64,000 nucleotides of DNA, taken from Bacillus siamensis KCTC 13613. GTDB taxonomy: Bacteria > Bacillota > Bacilli > Bacillales > Bacillaceae. The position numbers and the translations under genes are program-made. Under the pieces are notes generated by a model. That model was not told where the DNA came from. It worked only from the letters and a program-made list of their open reading frames with translations, and did no database searches. Positions 51,965 to 60,440 of the stretch are shown one piece after another (the first letter of the stretch is position 1; each line of letters starts with the position of its first letter). The stretch spans positions 1-64,000 of the forward strand of contig NZ_AJVF01000037.1 in NCBI RefSeq assembly GCF_000262045.1. The letters are read 5' to 3'.

Positions 51965-51992
51965 GGCCGATTCATATTAAATCGGCCTTATT
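51963..51992 (+). terminator. Terminator after the 55-aa ORF
   Basis: AAGGCCGATT-CATATTA-AATCGGCCTT followed by ATTT. Confidence 0.7.
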
Positions 51993-52059
51993 TACCGTAC
52001 TCTTGGGCATCCAGAAAGGCGTAATCCCAGTTTGTCAAACCTCTGCAGCATACTTTACG

Positions 52060-52620
52060 CTAACCTTCCGCAGCCTCTGCATCTGCCTTAGTCGCATGAA
52101 CCGTACCAAATGGATGGTTGGGAGGCGCATAAATTGAATATAGTTTTAACGGCGTATTACCCGTATTAATCACATTGTGCCAAGTGCCGGCAGGTACAAC
52201 AATGGCAAAGTCATCATAGACATTTCTTTGGAAAGTTAAATTTTCCTTGCTCCTGCCCATTTTAACGATTCCCCGGCCTTGCTCAATCCGTAAGAATTGA
52301 TCTACGTGGGGGTGGATTTCCAAACCGATATCTTCTCCAATGCCGATACTCATCAAGGTAATTTGAAAATGTTTTCCTGTCCATAAGGCAGTACGGAACG
52401 TGTGATTTTGTTTTGCGGCTTTATTGATATTCACAACAAATGGTTTTGGTCCGTAATCTTTCAAGAGAAGGTTTCTATCTTCGTATGAAGATCGCAAATC
52501 ATCATTTCGGTCTGCATACCCCATGTCGTTTGGATAAGTCCAATAAACAGATCTTCCATCGCTATACATCGGTACATTCACACAATAATAACATTGATGC
52601 GAAAAAGGTATATAATACAT
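52060..52620 (-). CDS. yrkC: Cupin protein YrkC
   Basis: A 186-aa single-cupin protein. Motif 1 is GLEIHPHVDQFLRIEQGRG (about 101-119, with the HxH...E metal ligands) and motif 2 VVPAGTWHNVINTGN. It matches B. subtilis YrkC. Members bind a metal; the reaction is unknown. It begins MYYIPFSHQCYY, an aromatic-rich N terminus like that of some coat proteins. GGGGATGAAAA before ATG. Confidence 0.8.
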   Translation of the reverse strand: MYYIPFSHQCYYCVNVPMYSDGRSVYWTYPNDMGYADRNDDLRSSYEDRNLLLKDYGPKPFVVNINKAAKQNHTFRTALWTGKHFQITLMSIGIGEDIGLEIHPHVDQFLRIEQGRGIVKMGRSKENLTFQRNVYDDFAIVVPAGTWHNVINTGNTPLKLYSIYAPPNHPFGTVHATKADAEAAEG

Positions 52621-52660
52621 TTTTCATCCCCGCAATTTCAAATTTTTATGATATTATCCT

Positions 52661-53016
52661 ATGCTTTTTGTAATGAGAGTGTGCCACAGCAGAAACGGCC
52701 ACAAAACCTGTTTGCATAAAAAATACCAAAGGTCTGCAACTCTTGGTAACACTGTTGCAGCCGGGAAACTTGAATCTGCCCGGGGTATGCACTCACCATT
52801 TCGACAACCAAGAGATATTGTATTTTCTGTTCAACAAGCCGATTAAAACAGCGTTTTTGGCGGGTTTCCTTACGTGCCGCGCAGTTAGCTCGGGAAGTAC
52901 GTCAGAATGTTGCACAATCAGTGAGTCAGGGATCTTCTTACTTAATAAGTCAAAAGATTTTTTCGGCTTTACACAGTCACATAACTGGACTTATTCAATA
53001 CAAAAAAGAGCAGTAA
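52661..53016 (+). pseudogene. Frameshifted fragment of an unrecognised gene
   Basis: One frame reads to 52846 (ends PRDIVFSVQQAD, stop); one base back a second frame continues LKQRFWRVSLRAAQLAREVR...SALHSHITGLIQYKKEQ and stops at 53014-53016, just before a terminator. Joining them across a missing T at about 52843 gives a plausible protein C-terminal part of about 115 residues. I do not recognise the family. It has no RBS at the 5' end. Confidence 0.35.
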
Positions 53017-53038
53017 ACCCGTAAGTTACTGCTCTCCT
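53008..53038. terminator. Bidirectional terminator
   Basis: GAGCAGTAA-ACCCGTAAG-TTACTGCTC with A-run on the left and CTC on the right; ends the fragment and czcO. Confidence 0.75.
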
Positions 53039-53042
53039 CAGT

Positions 53043-54080
53043 CTATCCACCGTTCATTTGTTTTACAATGTATTCAGCATCATTTCCTACACCTTGAAGC
53101 AGCGCTGAACCTCGCCTATGCTGCCAAGGCAAACCAATAAAGTACAATCCTTTCACAGCTGAAACACCCCGGTGATGTATAATTCGGCCTTCCTTATCCA
53201 AAACACCTTCTATTTTCATCCACCAAAGCGGATTCTTAAAACCAGTTGCCCAAATAACATTGTTTACTTCTAATGAAGATGAATCTTTAAAAATGATTTC
53301 ATTTTGCTTTCCGGCTATGACTCTTTGTTTTAAAATGATCTTCTTCTGTCTTATTGCATGTTTTAATTCATACCCAAATATGGGGTCGCCTTTCTTTTGA
53401 ATGAACTTGCCTAATATTGATGTATGACTTGCATGTAAAACTCCTAATTTATCAAACCACCAAAAGATGCTTCTTTTTCCAATCCATAAAGGGAAATAAA
53501 CCGGTTTATTACTGCAAGACAAATATGTAACTCTTTCTTTGGATAATTCAACAGCTATCTGAGCCCCGCTATTCCCGCCGCCGACTACCAGTACATTCCC
53601 AGGCGCCAGTTGTTTTGAATGTTTATATTGTGAAGAATGTAATTGATGAATATGACCGGCTACATCCTTTGATATTGATGGAATGTTAGGGGTATGAAAA
53701 GGACCTGCGGCCATCACAAGATTCTTCGTTTGATAATCTTCCCGGTTTGTTTTTATTAAGAAATAGTTGTTTAATTTTTGGACACTTATTACTTCTGTCC
53801 GTAATTGGATCGGGATTTCAAATCTTTCAACATATTTTTTCAGATAAGCAGCAATTTCATTTTTTGAAGGGAGCCCATGCTTGTCTCCTTCAAGATGCAT
53901 TCCAGGCAAAGAGCTGTACATTCGAGAAGTAAATAAAACCAATGAGTCATACCGGTTTTTCCAGCTTTCTCCCACTTCATGACTTTTATCTAAAATGATA
54001 AACTTTTGTTTCGACTTCTTTAGATAATATCCTGCTGAGATTCCTGCCTGACCGGCTCCGATTACTATCGTGTCGTACAT
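53043..54080 (-). CDS. czcO: Flavin-dependent oxidoreductase CzcO
   Basis: A 345-aa FAD/NAD(P)H-binding monooxygenase-like protein: FAD motif IVIGAGQAGISAGYYLKK (5-22), DKSHEVGESWKNRYDSLVLF with the flavin-monooxygenase W-x-x-R-Y pattern, NADPH motif VLVVGGGNSGAQIA (about 168-181) and ATGF near 290. It matches B. subtilis CzcO (formerly TrkA), cotranscribed with czcD. It is 63 nt downstream of czcD. Its link to metal export is unclear. Confidence 0.86.
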   Translation of the reverse strand: MYDTIVIGAGQAGISAGYYLKKSKQKFIILDKSHEVGESWKNRYDSLVLFTSRMYSSLPGMHLEGDKHGLPSKNEIAAYLKKYVERFEIPIQLRTEVISVQKLNNYFLIKTNREDYQTKNLVMAAGPFHTPNIPSISKDVAGHIHQLHSSQYKHSKQLAPGNVLVVGGGNSGAQIAVELSKERVTYLSCSNKPVYFPLWIGKRSIFWWFDKLGVLHASHTSILGKFIQKKGDPIFGYELKHAIRQKKIILKQRVIAGKQNEIIFKDSSSLEVNNVIWATGFKNPLWWMKIEGVLDKEGRIIHHRGVSAVKGLYFIGLPWQHRRGSALLQGVGNDAEYIVKQMNGG

Positions 54081-54143
54081 CCGAATCCCCCTCCGGTTTT
54101 ATCTTAATTGTCAGAGAGACAAAGTGAGTCCCTATCTCCTCCT

Positions 54144-55085
54144 TTAATGATGATGGTGGCCGTCCGTCTGCTCAATTTTTGCCTGACAAAGGATTGCATT
54201 GTCGTGATTATGCGCTGCTGTTTCCATTTGAATCGTTACATGCGTAATGCCTTTATCTCCAAGCTCATGTTCAATTTTGCGTAAAATACTTTCGCTTTCT
54301 GAAATGGTCAGCTGATCGTCAACAACAGCGTGACAGGAAAGAGCATTCAACCCGCTTGTGATGGACCATATATGTAAATCATGAATATGCTGAATGCCCT
54401 CTGTCTCTTCAATCGTATGGATGATGTCAGTCACGTCAATATTTTCCGGGGTTCCTTCCATTAATACGTGAATGGAATCTTTCGTCACATGGAAACCGCT
54501 TCTTAAAACAAGAACAGCTACAATGACACTGGCCAATGGGTCTGCCCAGCCCCACCCGAAGAAGATGATAAGCACCGCAGCCAGAATGGCACCTACAGAG
54601 CCGAGCATATCACTTATTACATGTAAATAAGCTCCCCTTATGTTCAGGTTATTCTTTGTATCTCCGCCGTTCAGCATAATCCAAGCGACCAATATATTCA
54701 CAGCTAACCCGATGATACTAATGATAAGCATGCCGGTTGTTGCCACTTCCGGCGGATGAGAGAAACGTTTGATTGCTTCATAAATGATATAAAGGGAAAT
54801 CAATATTAAGGCAACACCGTTTATCACAGCTGCGAGAATCTCAAATCGTTTATAACCGAATGTCTTATTATGACTTGCCTTTTTTTCGGCTAATTTAAAA
54901 GCAATCAGAGCAACCATTAATGAGATTGAGTCACTCAGCATATGACCGGCATCTGACAAAAGCGCTAAACTATTGGTTACAAATCCCCCTATAGCTTCTA
55001 TTATCATATAACCTGTAATCACGATAAAAGAGATCAATAAAACCTTCTTATTGGACCCGCCGGCGTGATTGTGATTGTGACCCAT
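54144..55085 (-). CDS. czcD: Cation diffusion facilitator, Zn/Co/Cd(Cu) exporter
   Basis: A 313-aa CDF antiporter with six helices, His-rich ends (HNHNHAGG and DGHHHH), the zinc-site residues in LLSDAGHMLSDSISLM (TM2, DxxHxxxD) and HVISDMLGSVGAI (TM5, HxxxD), and a cytosolic C-terminal domain (about 215-300). It exports Zn2+, Co2+, Cd2+ in exchange for K+ or H+. RBS AGGAGGAG. It leads czcD-czcO and should be repressed by CzrA at the palindromes upstream. Confidence 0.92.
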   Translation of the reverse strand: MGHNHNHAGGSNKKVLLISFIVITGYMIIEAIGGFVTNSLALLSDAGHMLSDSISLMVALIAFKLAEKKASHNKTFGYKRFEILAAVINGVALILISLYIIYEAIKRFSHPPEVATTGMLIISIIGLAVNILVAWIMLNGGDTKNNLNIRGAYLHVISDMLGSVGAILAAVLIIFFGWGWADPLASVIVAVLVLRSGFHVTKDSIHVLMEGTPENIDVTDIIHTIEETEGIQHIHDLHIWSITSGLNALSCHAVVDDQLTISESESILRKIEHELGDKGITHVTIQMETAAHNHDNAILCQAKIEQTDGHHHH

Positions 55086-55151
55086 AAAAAATCTCCTCCT
55101 GCATTTATTATTCCTTTTCTGTTATGAAGCATTCTAACATGTACACAAAAA

Positions 55152-55190
55152 TAATCATATATGATTATGTGCTCACATATGAATATATAG
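55152..55190. promoter_or_regulatory. CzrA-type operator upstream of czcD
   Basis: TAATCATATATGATTA (55152-55167) is a perfect palindrome, followed by ACATATGAATATATAG. ArsR-type zinc sensors bind such AT-rich imperfect 12-2-12 palindromes, and czcD is a known CzrA target. Confidence 0.65.
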
Positions 55191-55291
55191 GTTCTTTACT
55201 GAAATGTCAAAATCTTTTCTATATGGTGCTGCAGTGCAATAATGAAACTTGATATCATTTTCTTATTATCAGCTTGGGAGGTTATATTTTT

Positions 55292-55714
55292 ATGAAACCG
55301 CGGGTTACAGTCATCACTTTAGGCGTAGATCATCTGGAACGATCACTTCGCTTCTATCGGGACGGCCTCGGACTGCCTGCTGAGGGAATAGTCGGAAAAG
55401 AGTTTGAACATGGCGCCGTTGCCTTTTTTGACTTACAAACAGGACTGAAACTGGCCATTTGGAATCGTAAAGACCTCGCACATGAGACAAACGTTGTTTT
55501 AACTGCATCAAGCCCGGCAGAATTTACATTAGGACATCATGTTACGAGTAAAGCTGAAGTCGATAAAGTCATGGAACAGGCAAAACAGGCAGGAGCGACG
55601 ATAACTGATCCCGCTCATGATACTTTTTGGGGCGGATACTCCGGTCACTTCCAAGACCCCGATGGACACTTATGGGAAATCGTTTGGAATCCGCACTGGG
55701 ATGCAAGTGAATAA
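55292..55714 (+). CDS. VOC-superfamily (glyoxalase/bleomycin resistance) protein
   Basis: A 140-aa single VOC domain: the beta-alpha-beta-beta-beta repeats begin VTVITLGVDHLERSLRFYRDGLGLP and end GYSGHFQDPDGHLWEIVWNP, the usual metal-site strand with His and Glu. The ATG at 55292 is preferred over TTG 55274 because GGGAGG lies between them. Could be a lyase, isomerase or binding protein; substrate unknown. Confidence 0.78.
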   Translation: MKPRVTVITLGVDHLERSLRFYRDGLGLPAEGIVGKEFEHGAVAFFDLQTGLKLAIWNRKDLAHETNVVLTASSPAEFTLGHHVTSKAEVDKVMEQAKQAGATITDPAHDTFWGGYSGHFQDPDGHLWEIVWNPHWDASE

Positions 55715-55736
55715 CCAAATTTTATAGCAACAATAA

Positions 55737-55770
55737 AAAACACACCTGAATGTTCTGGTGTGTTTTTTAT
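55737..55770. terminator. Bidirectional terminator
   Basis: AAAAACACACC-TGAATGTTCT-GGTGTGTTTTT between the VOC gene and ygaK. Confidence 0.88.
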
Positions 55771-55792
55771 TTTGTTTCCCAAAACGATCAAA

Positions 55793-57139
55793 CTATTTAT
55801 ACGATGGCGGGATGCTTTGCGGAAAATGAAATACATTTTCGGGATCGTATTTCGCCTTTACTCTTTGAAGCCTTGCAAAGTTTGAGCCATAATATGCTTT
55901 TCCGAAATTTTCAATATTCTGATCCGGAACATTGACGTATGAACCTGTTACATATGGTTTCAACAGCTGACGCACTCTTTCAACTGATGCAAGGTTCGAG
56001 GCTTCTTGTGATTTATTTTTCCAACTGGCCGTCCATTCCGTATAAAACAATGGACGGCGCCAAAAGAAGGCTGTTTCGCTGCTGGGAACTCTGCTTATCG
56101 CACCGCCCCAATTGATAAAAAAGAAATTTGTTTCTGTCCCGGTGGCTTTTTCTAAAAATTGTCTCATCACTGAAATAGGTTTTTCCGGCCAAAGATTTAG
56201 CGCCCACGCCGAGGAGAATTTAACACTCTGATCAGATCTTCCCGGGATCGGTTCATCAGGGTCCAGGAAATCTATGCAATCCGGATAGTATAATGTTTTG
56301 ATAATTGTCCGTGTCGGGGTTCCGGCATTTAATAAAGGTTTTAATAATTGAATCAGCTCAGGTTTTGAACCGAGGAACAATCCTTCCGCATGACACAAGC
56401 CATTTACTTTGCTGTAAATCTCAAGGTAGCACCCCAATCGTTCGTCTGTAAACGGCGCCCACTTTTGCCAAGCTTTAAAGACCGTCTCCAACTGCTCCCA
56501 TGGCCAAATAATATTAAAGACGGTTGCAGTTTTAGGAGCACGGTGAACTTTGAACGTGTATTGGGTATTATATCCGAAGTTGCCTCCCCCGCCGCCTCTG
56601 GAAGCCCATAGTAAATCTTCATTGTGAGATTGATTTGCTTGAATGATCCTGCCTTTTGCATCTACCATTTTCAGTGCGAGAAGGTTATCACTTATCAGGC
56701 CGATTGATCGTGAAAGCACTCCAAACCCGCCGCCCATCGTAATTCCTCCGATTCCCACTGTCGGACTGTCTCCAAACGGAGCCATAAAACCATCCCGGGC
56801 CAATCCTTTCACAAGCGGGCCGACGTGAATGCCGGTTTGAACGGTTGCAATCGCGTTTTTTTCGTCTAATAAAACTTTATTCATGTCACTCACATCAATA
56901 ACTATTCCATCACTTACGACTGAAAGGTTTCTATCCAGAGCATGGCGGCCGCTTCTGACACGCAAAGGCACATTATTCTCACGCGCCCATTTAATCGCAT
57001 TACTTACATCGTATGAATTTTGTGCAAAAACAAAGACAAGCGGACAGACATCAACATAAGGGTTCCAATTCTTAACCGCCTGTGCATAGCCGGGGTCCCC
57101 TTTGAAGATGACGCGCCCTGTTAACTGTGTTGATCCCAT
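55793..57139 (-). CDS. ygaK: FAD-linked oxidoreductase (BBE family) YgaK
   Basis: A 448-aa protein with an N-terminal FAD_binding_4 domain and C-terminal berberine-bridge (BBE) segment (NFGKAYYGSNFARLQRVKAKYDP). The flavinylation His66 lies in VRSGRHALD; the second covalent site (Cys in GxCPxVG) is replaced by GDSPTVGIGG, so attachment should be single. It matches B. subtilis YgaK. It is an oxidase of sugars or alcohol groups; substrate unknown. Start at 57139 (MGSTQL) behind GGGGAGTG; the longer reading is unsupported. Confidence 0.85.
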   Translation of the reverse strand: MGSTQLTGRVIFKGDPGYAQAVKNWNPYVDVCPLVFVFAQNSYDVSNAIKWARENNVPLRVRSGRHALDRNLSVVSDGIVIDVSDMNKVLLDEKNAIATVQTGIHVGPLVKGLARDGFMAPFGDSPTVGIGGITMGGGFGVLSRSIGLISDNLLALKMVDAKGRIIQANQSHNEDLLWASRGGGGGNFGYNTQYTFKVHRAPKTATVFNIIWPWEQLETVFKAWQKWAPFTDERLGCYLEIYSKVNGLCHAEGLFLGSKPELIQLLKPLLNAGTPTRTIIKTLYYPDCIDFLDPDEPIPGRSDQSVKFSSAWALNLWPEKPISVMRQFLEKATGTETNFFFINWGGAISRVPSSETAFFWRRPLFYTEWTASWKNKSQEASNLASVERVRQLLKPYVTGSYVNVPDQNIENFGKAYYGSNFARLQRVKAKYDPENVFHFPQSIPPSYK

Positions 57140-57270
57140 CTGTTTCACTCCCCATAAACATTTGATTCCGATTCCAGTATATGCAGGATTTGGACAAATT
57201 CTTAGACGGATGATCTGCTGACTTAAAAATAAATACAAATACGCGAAGATGATATAAAAACACAAAAAAG

Positions 57271-57303
57271 ACAAGAGCGGCAAGTTGCCGAAACTCTTGT
57301 CTC
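57271..57303 (-). terminator. Hairpin upstream of ygaK
   Basis: GACAAGAG-loop-CTCTTGTC stem followed on the minus strand by TTTTTTGTG; it would end the transcript of the lysine-rich gene at 57484. Confidence 0.7.
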
Positions 57304-57483
57304 TCCTATCTTTTTAATATGATTGGCGTGATATACTGACCCGGCTATGGAAGCTCATAGGAAAGTTTTTGTTTGCCCTGCTATGCGTCCTTTTTGCCGC
57401 ACCAGCTGAGTAATCTTCCTGTTTGATCCTCCAACAAGAATCTTTTTCTTTATCGTTTTTGCAGCCTTGGGCCGGAATTTCTC
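57304..57483. other. Non-coding or degenerate stretch
   Basis: About 180 bases after the lysine-rich gene on the minus strand. Minus-strand frames are open in parts (one overlaps the end of the lysine-rich gene), but none has a ribosome binding site, so I call no gene; it may be a 3' untranslated region up to the hairpin at 57271. Confidence 0.4.
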
Positions 57484-57804
57484 TTATTTTTTCTTCTTGT
57501 GTTTCCGTTTGCAATCATGTTTTTTCTCTTTCTTATGATGTTTTTTACATTTCGCTTTTGCTGCTGCTTTTGCTGCTTTTGCCGCTTTTACCTTTGCTTC
57601 TGCTGCTAGTCTTTCTGCTTCTGCTGTTCTGGCTCTTGCTTCTTCCGCTCTTGCTATTGCCTCTTCCGCTCTTGCTCTCGCTTCTGCTTCTCTTGCAGCT
57701 TCTGCTCTTGCTTCGTCTTCCGCCATATCAAAATCATGGCCAAGGTCACAGGCTTCGTCGTATGGTTTTTTCTGAACGTGATTTTCACCTGGGTTATAAT
57801 ACAT
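57484..57804 (-). CDS. Ala/Arg/Glu coiled-coil protein with Lys/His tail, coat-like
   Basis: A 106-aa protein of biased composition. After a normal N terminus (MYYNPGENHVQKKPYDEACD), residues about 30-83 are an Ala-Arg-Ala-Glu helix with near-heptad AEEARARAE repeats, followed by a Lys/His-rich tail (CKKHHKKEKKHDCKRKHKKKK region). The start has AAGGAG upstream. Such charged repeats with Lys tails resemble spore-coat proteins, but I cannot name a family; a coat role is inference. Confidence 0.55.
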   Translation of the reverse strand: MYYNPGENHVQKKPYDEACDLGHDFDMAEDEARAEAAREAEARARAEEAIARAEEARARTAEAERLAAEAKVKAAKAAKAAAKAKCKKHHKKEKKHDCKRKHKKKK

Positions 57805-57910
57805 GAACTACCACTCCTTCTCATATTTTTTAATCTCTTCATACTATGTATATAAAAGACTCCAGCTTGGACTATTCATTTAGTTAACCAGCACATTTCA
57901 GCCTCAATTT

Positions 57911-57936
57911 TCATTTATCCATACAACAGACTCTGG
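57911..57936 (+). repeat. Copy 1 of a 26-bp repeat (patatin upstream element)
   Basis: TCATTTATCCATACAACAGACTCTGG pattern (26 nt; core CATACAACAGACTCTGG). It matches 24 of 26 bases at 59339-59364. Here it precedes no gene and is soon followed by a terminator hairpin (57984-58010), as if a gene between had been deleted. Confidence 0.75.
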
Positions 57937-57983
57937 ATGCCTGCAATAAACTTGAAAAAAATAAGCTGCGAAAACCACAAAAA

Positions 57984-58011
57984 AACCAAGGGGCTGAACC
58001 CTTGGTTTTTT
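57984..58011. terminator. Terminator-like hairpin
   Basis: AAACCAAGGG-GCTGAA-CCCTTGGTTT followed by TTT. No intact gene lies directly before it on the plus strand; the minus-strand small membrane gene ends 58 bp to its right. Confidence 0.75.
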
Positions 58012-58068
58012 GTGAGACTGAGAGATGCTGCACGCTGCAGCCTCCTTCTGTACCGACTTTTTTGACTT

Positions 58069-58254
58069 TTAATTTGCTTGCTGTGTTTGTTTTACCGGTT
58101 CTTTGCTAAAAAGTCCAACAATGTTCCACAAGACAACTACTGAAGCTATTATTAAACGAGTAGTGTTCACTTCTTGGTTAGTCAATAATTTATAACCATA
58201 TATTGATCCCAATGCAACTATACAAAAAATATTGAACCATTTACTCCAACGCAA
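58069..58254 (-). CDS. Small two-helix membrane protein
   Basis: A 61-aa protein starting with TTG (58254) behind AAGGAG (8 nt). Two hydrophobic segments (WFNIFCIVALGSIYGYKLL and TTRLIIASVVVLWNIVGLFS) and a polar tail. No family recognised. Confidence 0.6.
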   Translation of the reverse strand: MRWSKWFNIFCIVALGSIYGYKLLTNQEVNTTRLIIASVVVLWNIVGLFSKEPVKQTQQAN

Positions 58255-58366
58255 TTAGAAAACTCCTTATCAAATGATAAAATTTCCAAACAATGTATTA
58301 TAATATTAACAAAATTTTTCAATATTTAAACTTAAACCTTTCTTAATTTCGGTTTATCACTACAGG

Positions 58367-58732
58367 CTAGATCCAGACATCATTTTCAGCTGTTTGATCA
58401 GTTATTTCTTCCCCGGTATTCACAACACCTTTAGGCTCTACAAGCAAAATTTTACACTCTGATTCTGCATAAGGTTTATGTTCAGCATTTTTCGGAATGA
58501 CAAACATTTCACCTTCATTTAATTTTACTTCTCCATCACGAAATTCAATGATTAAATTCCCCTCAATCACAATAAAGACCTCATCTGTTTCCTCATGCTT
58601 ATGCCAAACAAAGTCCCCTTGTACTTTAACAAGTTTAAATTGATAATCATTCATTTCAGCAATTACTTTTGGAGACCATTGATCTTGGAATGCAGCTAAT
58701 TTCTCTTGAAAATTAATCGGTTTATATTCCAT
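58367..58732 (-). CDS. Cupin_2-domain protein
   Basis: A 121-aa single cupin: motif 1 [18 protein letters not shown] (about 43-60, HxH and E) and motif 2 [15 protein letters not shown]. Metal-binding cupins of this size are isomerases, regulators or dioxygenase relatives; the reaction is unknown. Start at 58732 behind GAAGGGGGAAAG. It is 65 nt downstream of the DinB-like gene, so it may be cotranscribed. Confidence 0.75.
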   Translation of the reverse strand: MEYKPINFQEKLAAFQDQWSPKVIAEMNDYQFKLVKVQGDFVWHKHEETDEVFIVIEGNLIIEFRDGEVKLNEGEMFVIPKNAEHKPYAESECKILLVEPKGVVNTGEEITDQTAENDVWI

Positions 58733-58797
58733 TCTTTCCCCTTCCCGTGTAAAACTAAAGACATATATGTCCGCCTTTGTTCTTCTCCTGATTTTAA

Positions 58798-59187
58798 CTA
58801 GTCCCAAATGAAAGGCCGCTCCACTTCAGCAGTTCTGAGATAGTCTAAAAGCTGACCGGTATGTACTGACTCATGATAAGCAATCCTTAATAACATGTCC
58901 CCCAGTTCACGGACGTACCCAACATCAGACCTATCAATCTTTATATTTGTTAAATCGGTTTCATTTAAAGATTTGATGAATGTCAAAAACTCGGTCCGAA
59001 ACGGTTTTGCAAATTCTAATTCTTCGGCTGCTGTGGTAAACGTTTTTGATTCATAAGGATTAGCAGATTCCTCTGAAGTCTCATTCATATGTTTTAGTAA
59101 AATTTGATGATAAAGACATTCTGCTTCTAAAACATGTCTTATCATTTCCTTACACGACATGGCTTCGGAATCCGGGCGCCAGTCCAT
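58798..59187 (-). pseudogene. DinB-like protein, N-terminally truncated
   Basis: A 129-aa frame with the DinB four-helix metal site residues (His in KEMIRHVLEAE and two in AYHESVHTGQLLDYLR) but starting at MDWRPDSEAMSCKEM, which is the end of the first loop in normal DinB proteins. The first helix is missing: in frame upstream are stop codons (TAA just before GGAAAG), and the RBS is too close to the ATG. So it is probably a 5'-truncated copy, possibly still expressed. Confidence 0.6.
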
Positions 59188-59412
59188 CTTTCCTTAGATA
59201 TACCTGTCCATAACTTAATGCTTCGCCGTCTCACTTATTTTTAAATCATTCTCCTTCTTCCCGGAAAAACCTCTTCAAATAAAGAAGATATTATTTCCCA
59301 ACCCGCTGGATTGATAAATTTTTAAGATAAAGAGATCTTCATTCATCCATACAATAGACTCTGGTTGAGCATATACTGAATGATAGTTTTCATTAGAAAG
59401 GAGACATCAGCT
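59188..59412. other. Spacer with the patatin promoter region
   Basis: Contains copy 2 of the 26-bp repeat at 59339-59364, about 50 nt before the patatin start, with CATACAAT inside it, which resembles a -10 of mother-cell sigma-E promoters; no clean -35 is seen. The truncated 5' end of the DinB gene points into this region. Confidence 0.4.
59339..59364 (+). repeat. Copy 2 of the 26-bp repeat
   Basis: TCATTCATCCATACAATAGACTCTGG pattern (26 nt), differing at two bases from 57911-57936. It lies just upstream of the patatin gene, so it is probably part of that gene's promoter. Confidence 0.75.
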
Positions 59413-60375
59413 TTGGCAAAATATCGGATCATGACCTTTGATGGGGGAGGTACGTTAGGTGCTTTAAGTTTACAGCTATTGAACAGACTGGTTAAACAAA
59501 ATCCCACTTTAATAAGCCGAACCCACGTGTTTTCAGGAAATTCAATCGGTTCATTCACTGCCCTTGCATTAGCCAGCGGAAGATCGCCGCATGAGACATT
59601 CCGCTATTTTAAGGAAAAAATCCTGCCCGCATTCAGCGTTTCCCGGCCGGGCGGACCCGTTTTCAATCAACAATTACCATATTCCGGTTTTATTAAAGCG
59701 GTACGGAATTTTTTCCCGGCAGATCTTCGTCTCAAAGATTTAAGAAAGCGAATTGTTGTCCCTTCATTTAAATTATACTCTCCAAAACTGGATCGTTGGA
59801 CTCCTGTATTATTTCACAACTTTCCCGGCTCTCCCTATTTAAATGAGAAAGTGAGTGATGTCATACTGCGGAGCAGCGGTGCCCCTGCGACGCAACGCGC
59901 CTATCAAAACTACGTGGACGGATATGTAGTAGCAACGAACCCCAGTACAGCCAGTATCGCGTTTGCAGTTGGTAAAGCCAACGTGCCATTGGATCAAATT
60001 GCGGTATTGTCCATCGGAACAGGTGAAGCCCCGACCCGGTTAAGAAGAGATACGAGGGGATGGGGAATGGTAAGTGCAGATAACATACGTCCCGAAAATC
60101 TGAAGAACCTTCCTCCAAATTGGGGAGTCCTTTTGGACAGGTCGCCTAATGAACCTTTACTGCCATTTCTTCAGATAATTGCTGGCGGAAATGGTTACTA
60201 TGAATCCATGGTCAGTGCGAATCTTCTGGGAGATCGTTTTTTCCGATTAGATCCGCGGATTCCGAACTTCTCCAAAACGGACCCTGCCGTCGTTCCCGCT
60301 GTCATTGAAATTGCAAACAAAACCAACTTACAGCCTGCGATTGAATTCATAGAGAAAAACTGGAACAACAAATAA
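59413..60375 (+). CDS. Patatin-like phospholipase
   Basis: A 320-aa patatin domain with catalytic dyad S44 in FSGNSIGSF (GxSxG) and D169 in NYVDGYVV, plus the oxyanion loop FDGGGTLGAL (9-18). Bacterial patatins hydrolyse acyl esters of lipids and may act on membrane lipids or be secreted effectors; no signal peptide here. The TTG at 59413 is chosen because AAAGGAG lies 10 nt upstream. The sequence has the conserved patatin tail up to about residue 310. Copy of a 26-bp repeat upstream suggests a duplicated locus. Confidence 0.8.
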   Translation: MAKYRIMTFDGGGTLGALSLQLLNRLVKQNPTLISRTHVFSGNSIGSFTALALASGRSPHETFRYFKEKILPAFSVSRPGGPVFNQQLPYSGFIKAVRNFFPADLRLKDLRKRIVVPSFKLYSPKLDRWTPVLFHNFPGSPYLNEKVSDVILRSSGAPATQRAYQNYVDGYVVATNPSTASIAFAVGKANVPLDQIAVLSIGTGEAPTRLRRDTRGWGMVSADNIRPENLKNLPPNWGVLLDRSPNEPLLPFLQIIAGGNGYYESMVSANLLGDRFFRLDPRIPNFSKTDPAVVPAVIEIANKTNLQPAIEFIEKNWNNK

Positions 60376-60383
60376 GAACAGAC

Positions 60384-60428
60384 AAAATACCAAGGGTGGA
60401 AAAACCCTTGGTATTTTTAGATGCGGCC
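60384..60428. terminator. Bidirectional terminator, GGCCGCA-type
   Basis: ATACCAAGGG-TGGAAAAA-CCCTTGGTAT with T5 on the plus strand and, 7 nt further, TGCGGCCG. On the minus strand it ends ybfB in the same GGCCGCA layout as the adhR terminator. Confidence 0.85.
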
Positions 60429-60440
60429 GGAGAGGACTGC

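Noticed and set aside
57314-57514. 66-codon minus-strand ORF downstream of the lysine-rich gene
   Set aside because: No RBS, overlaps the end of the lysine-rich gene in another frame and resembles no protein; treated as 3' untranslated sequence.
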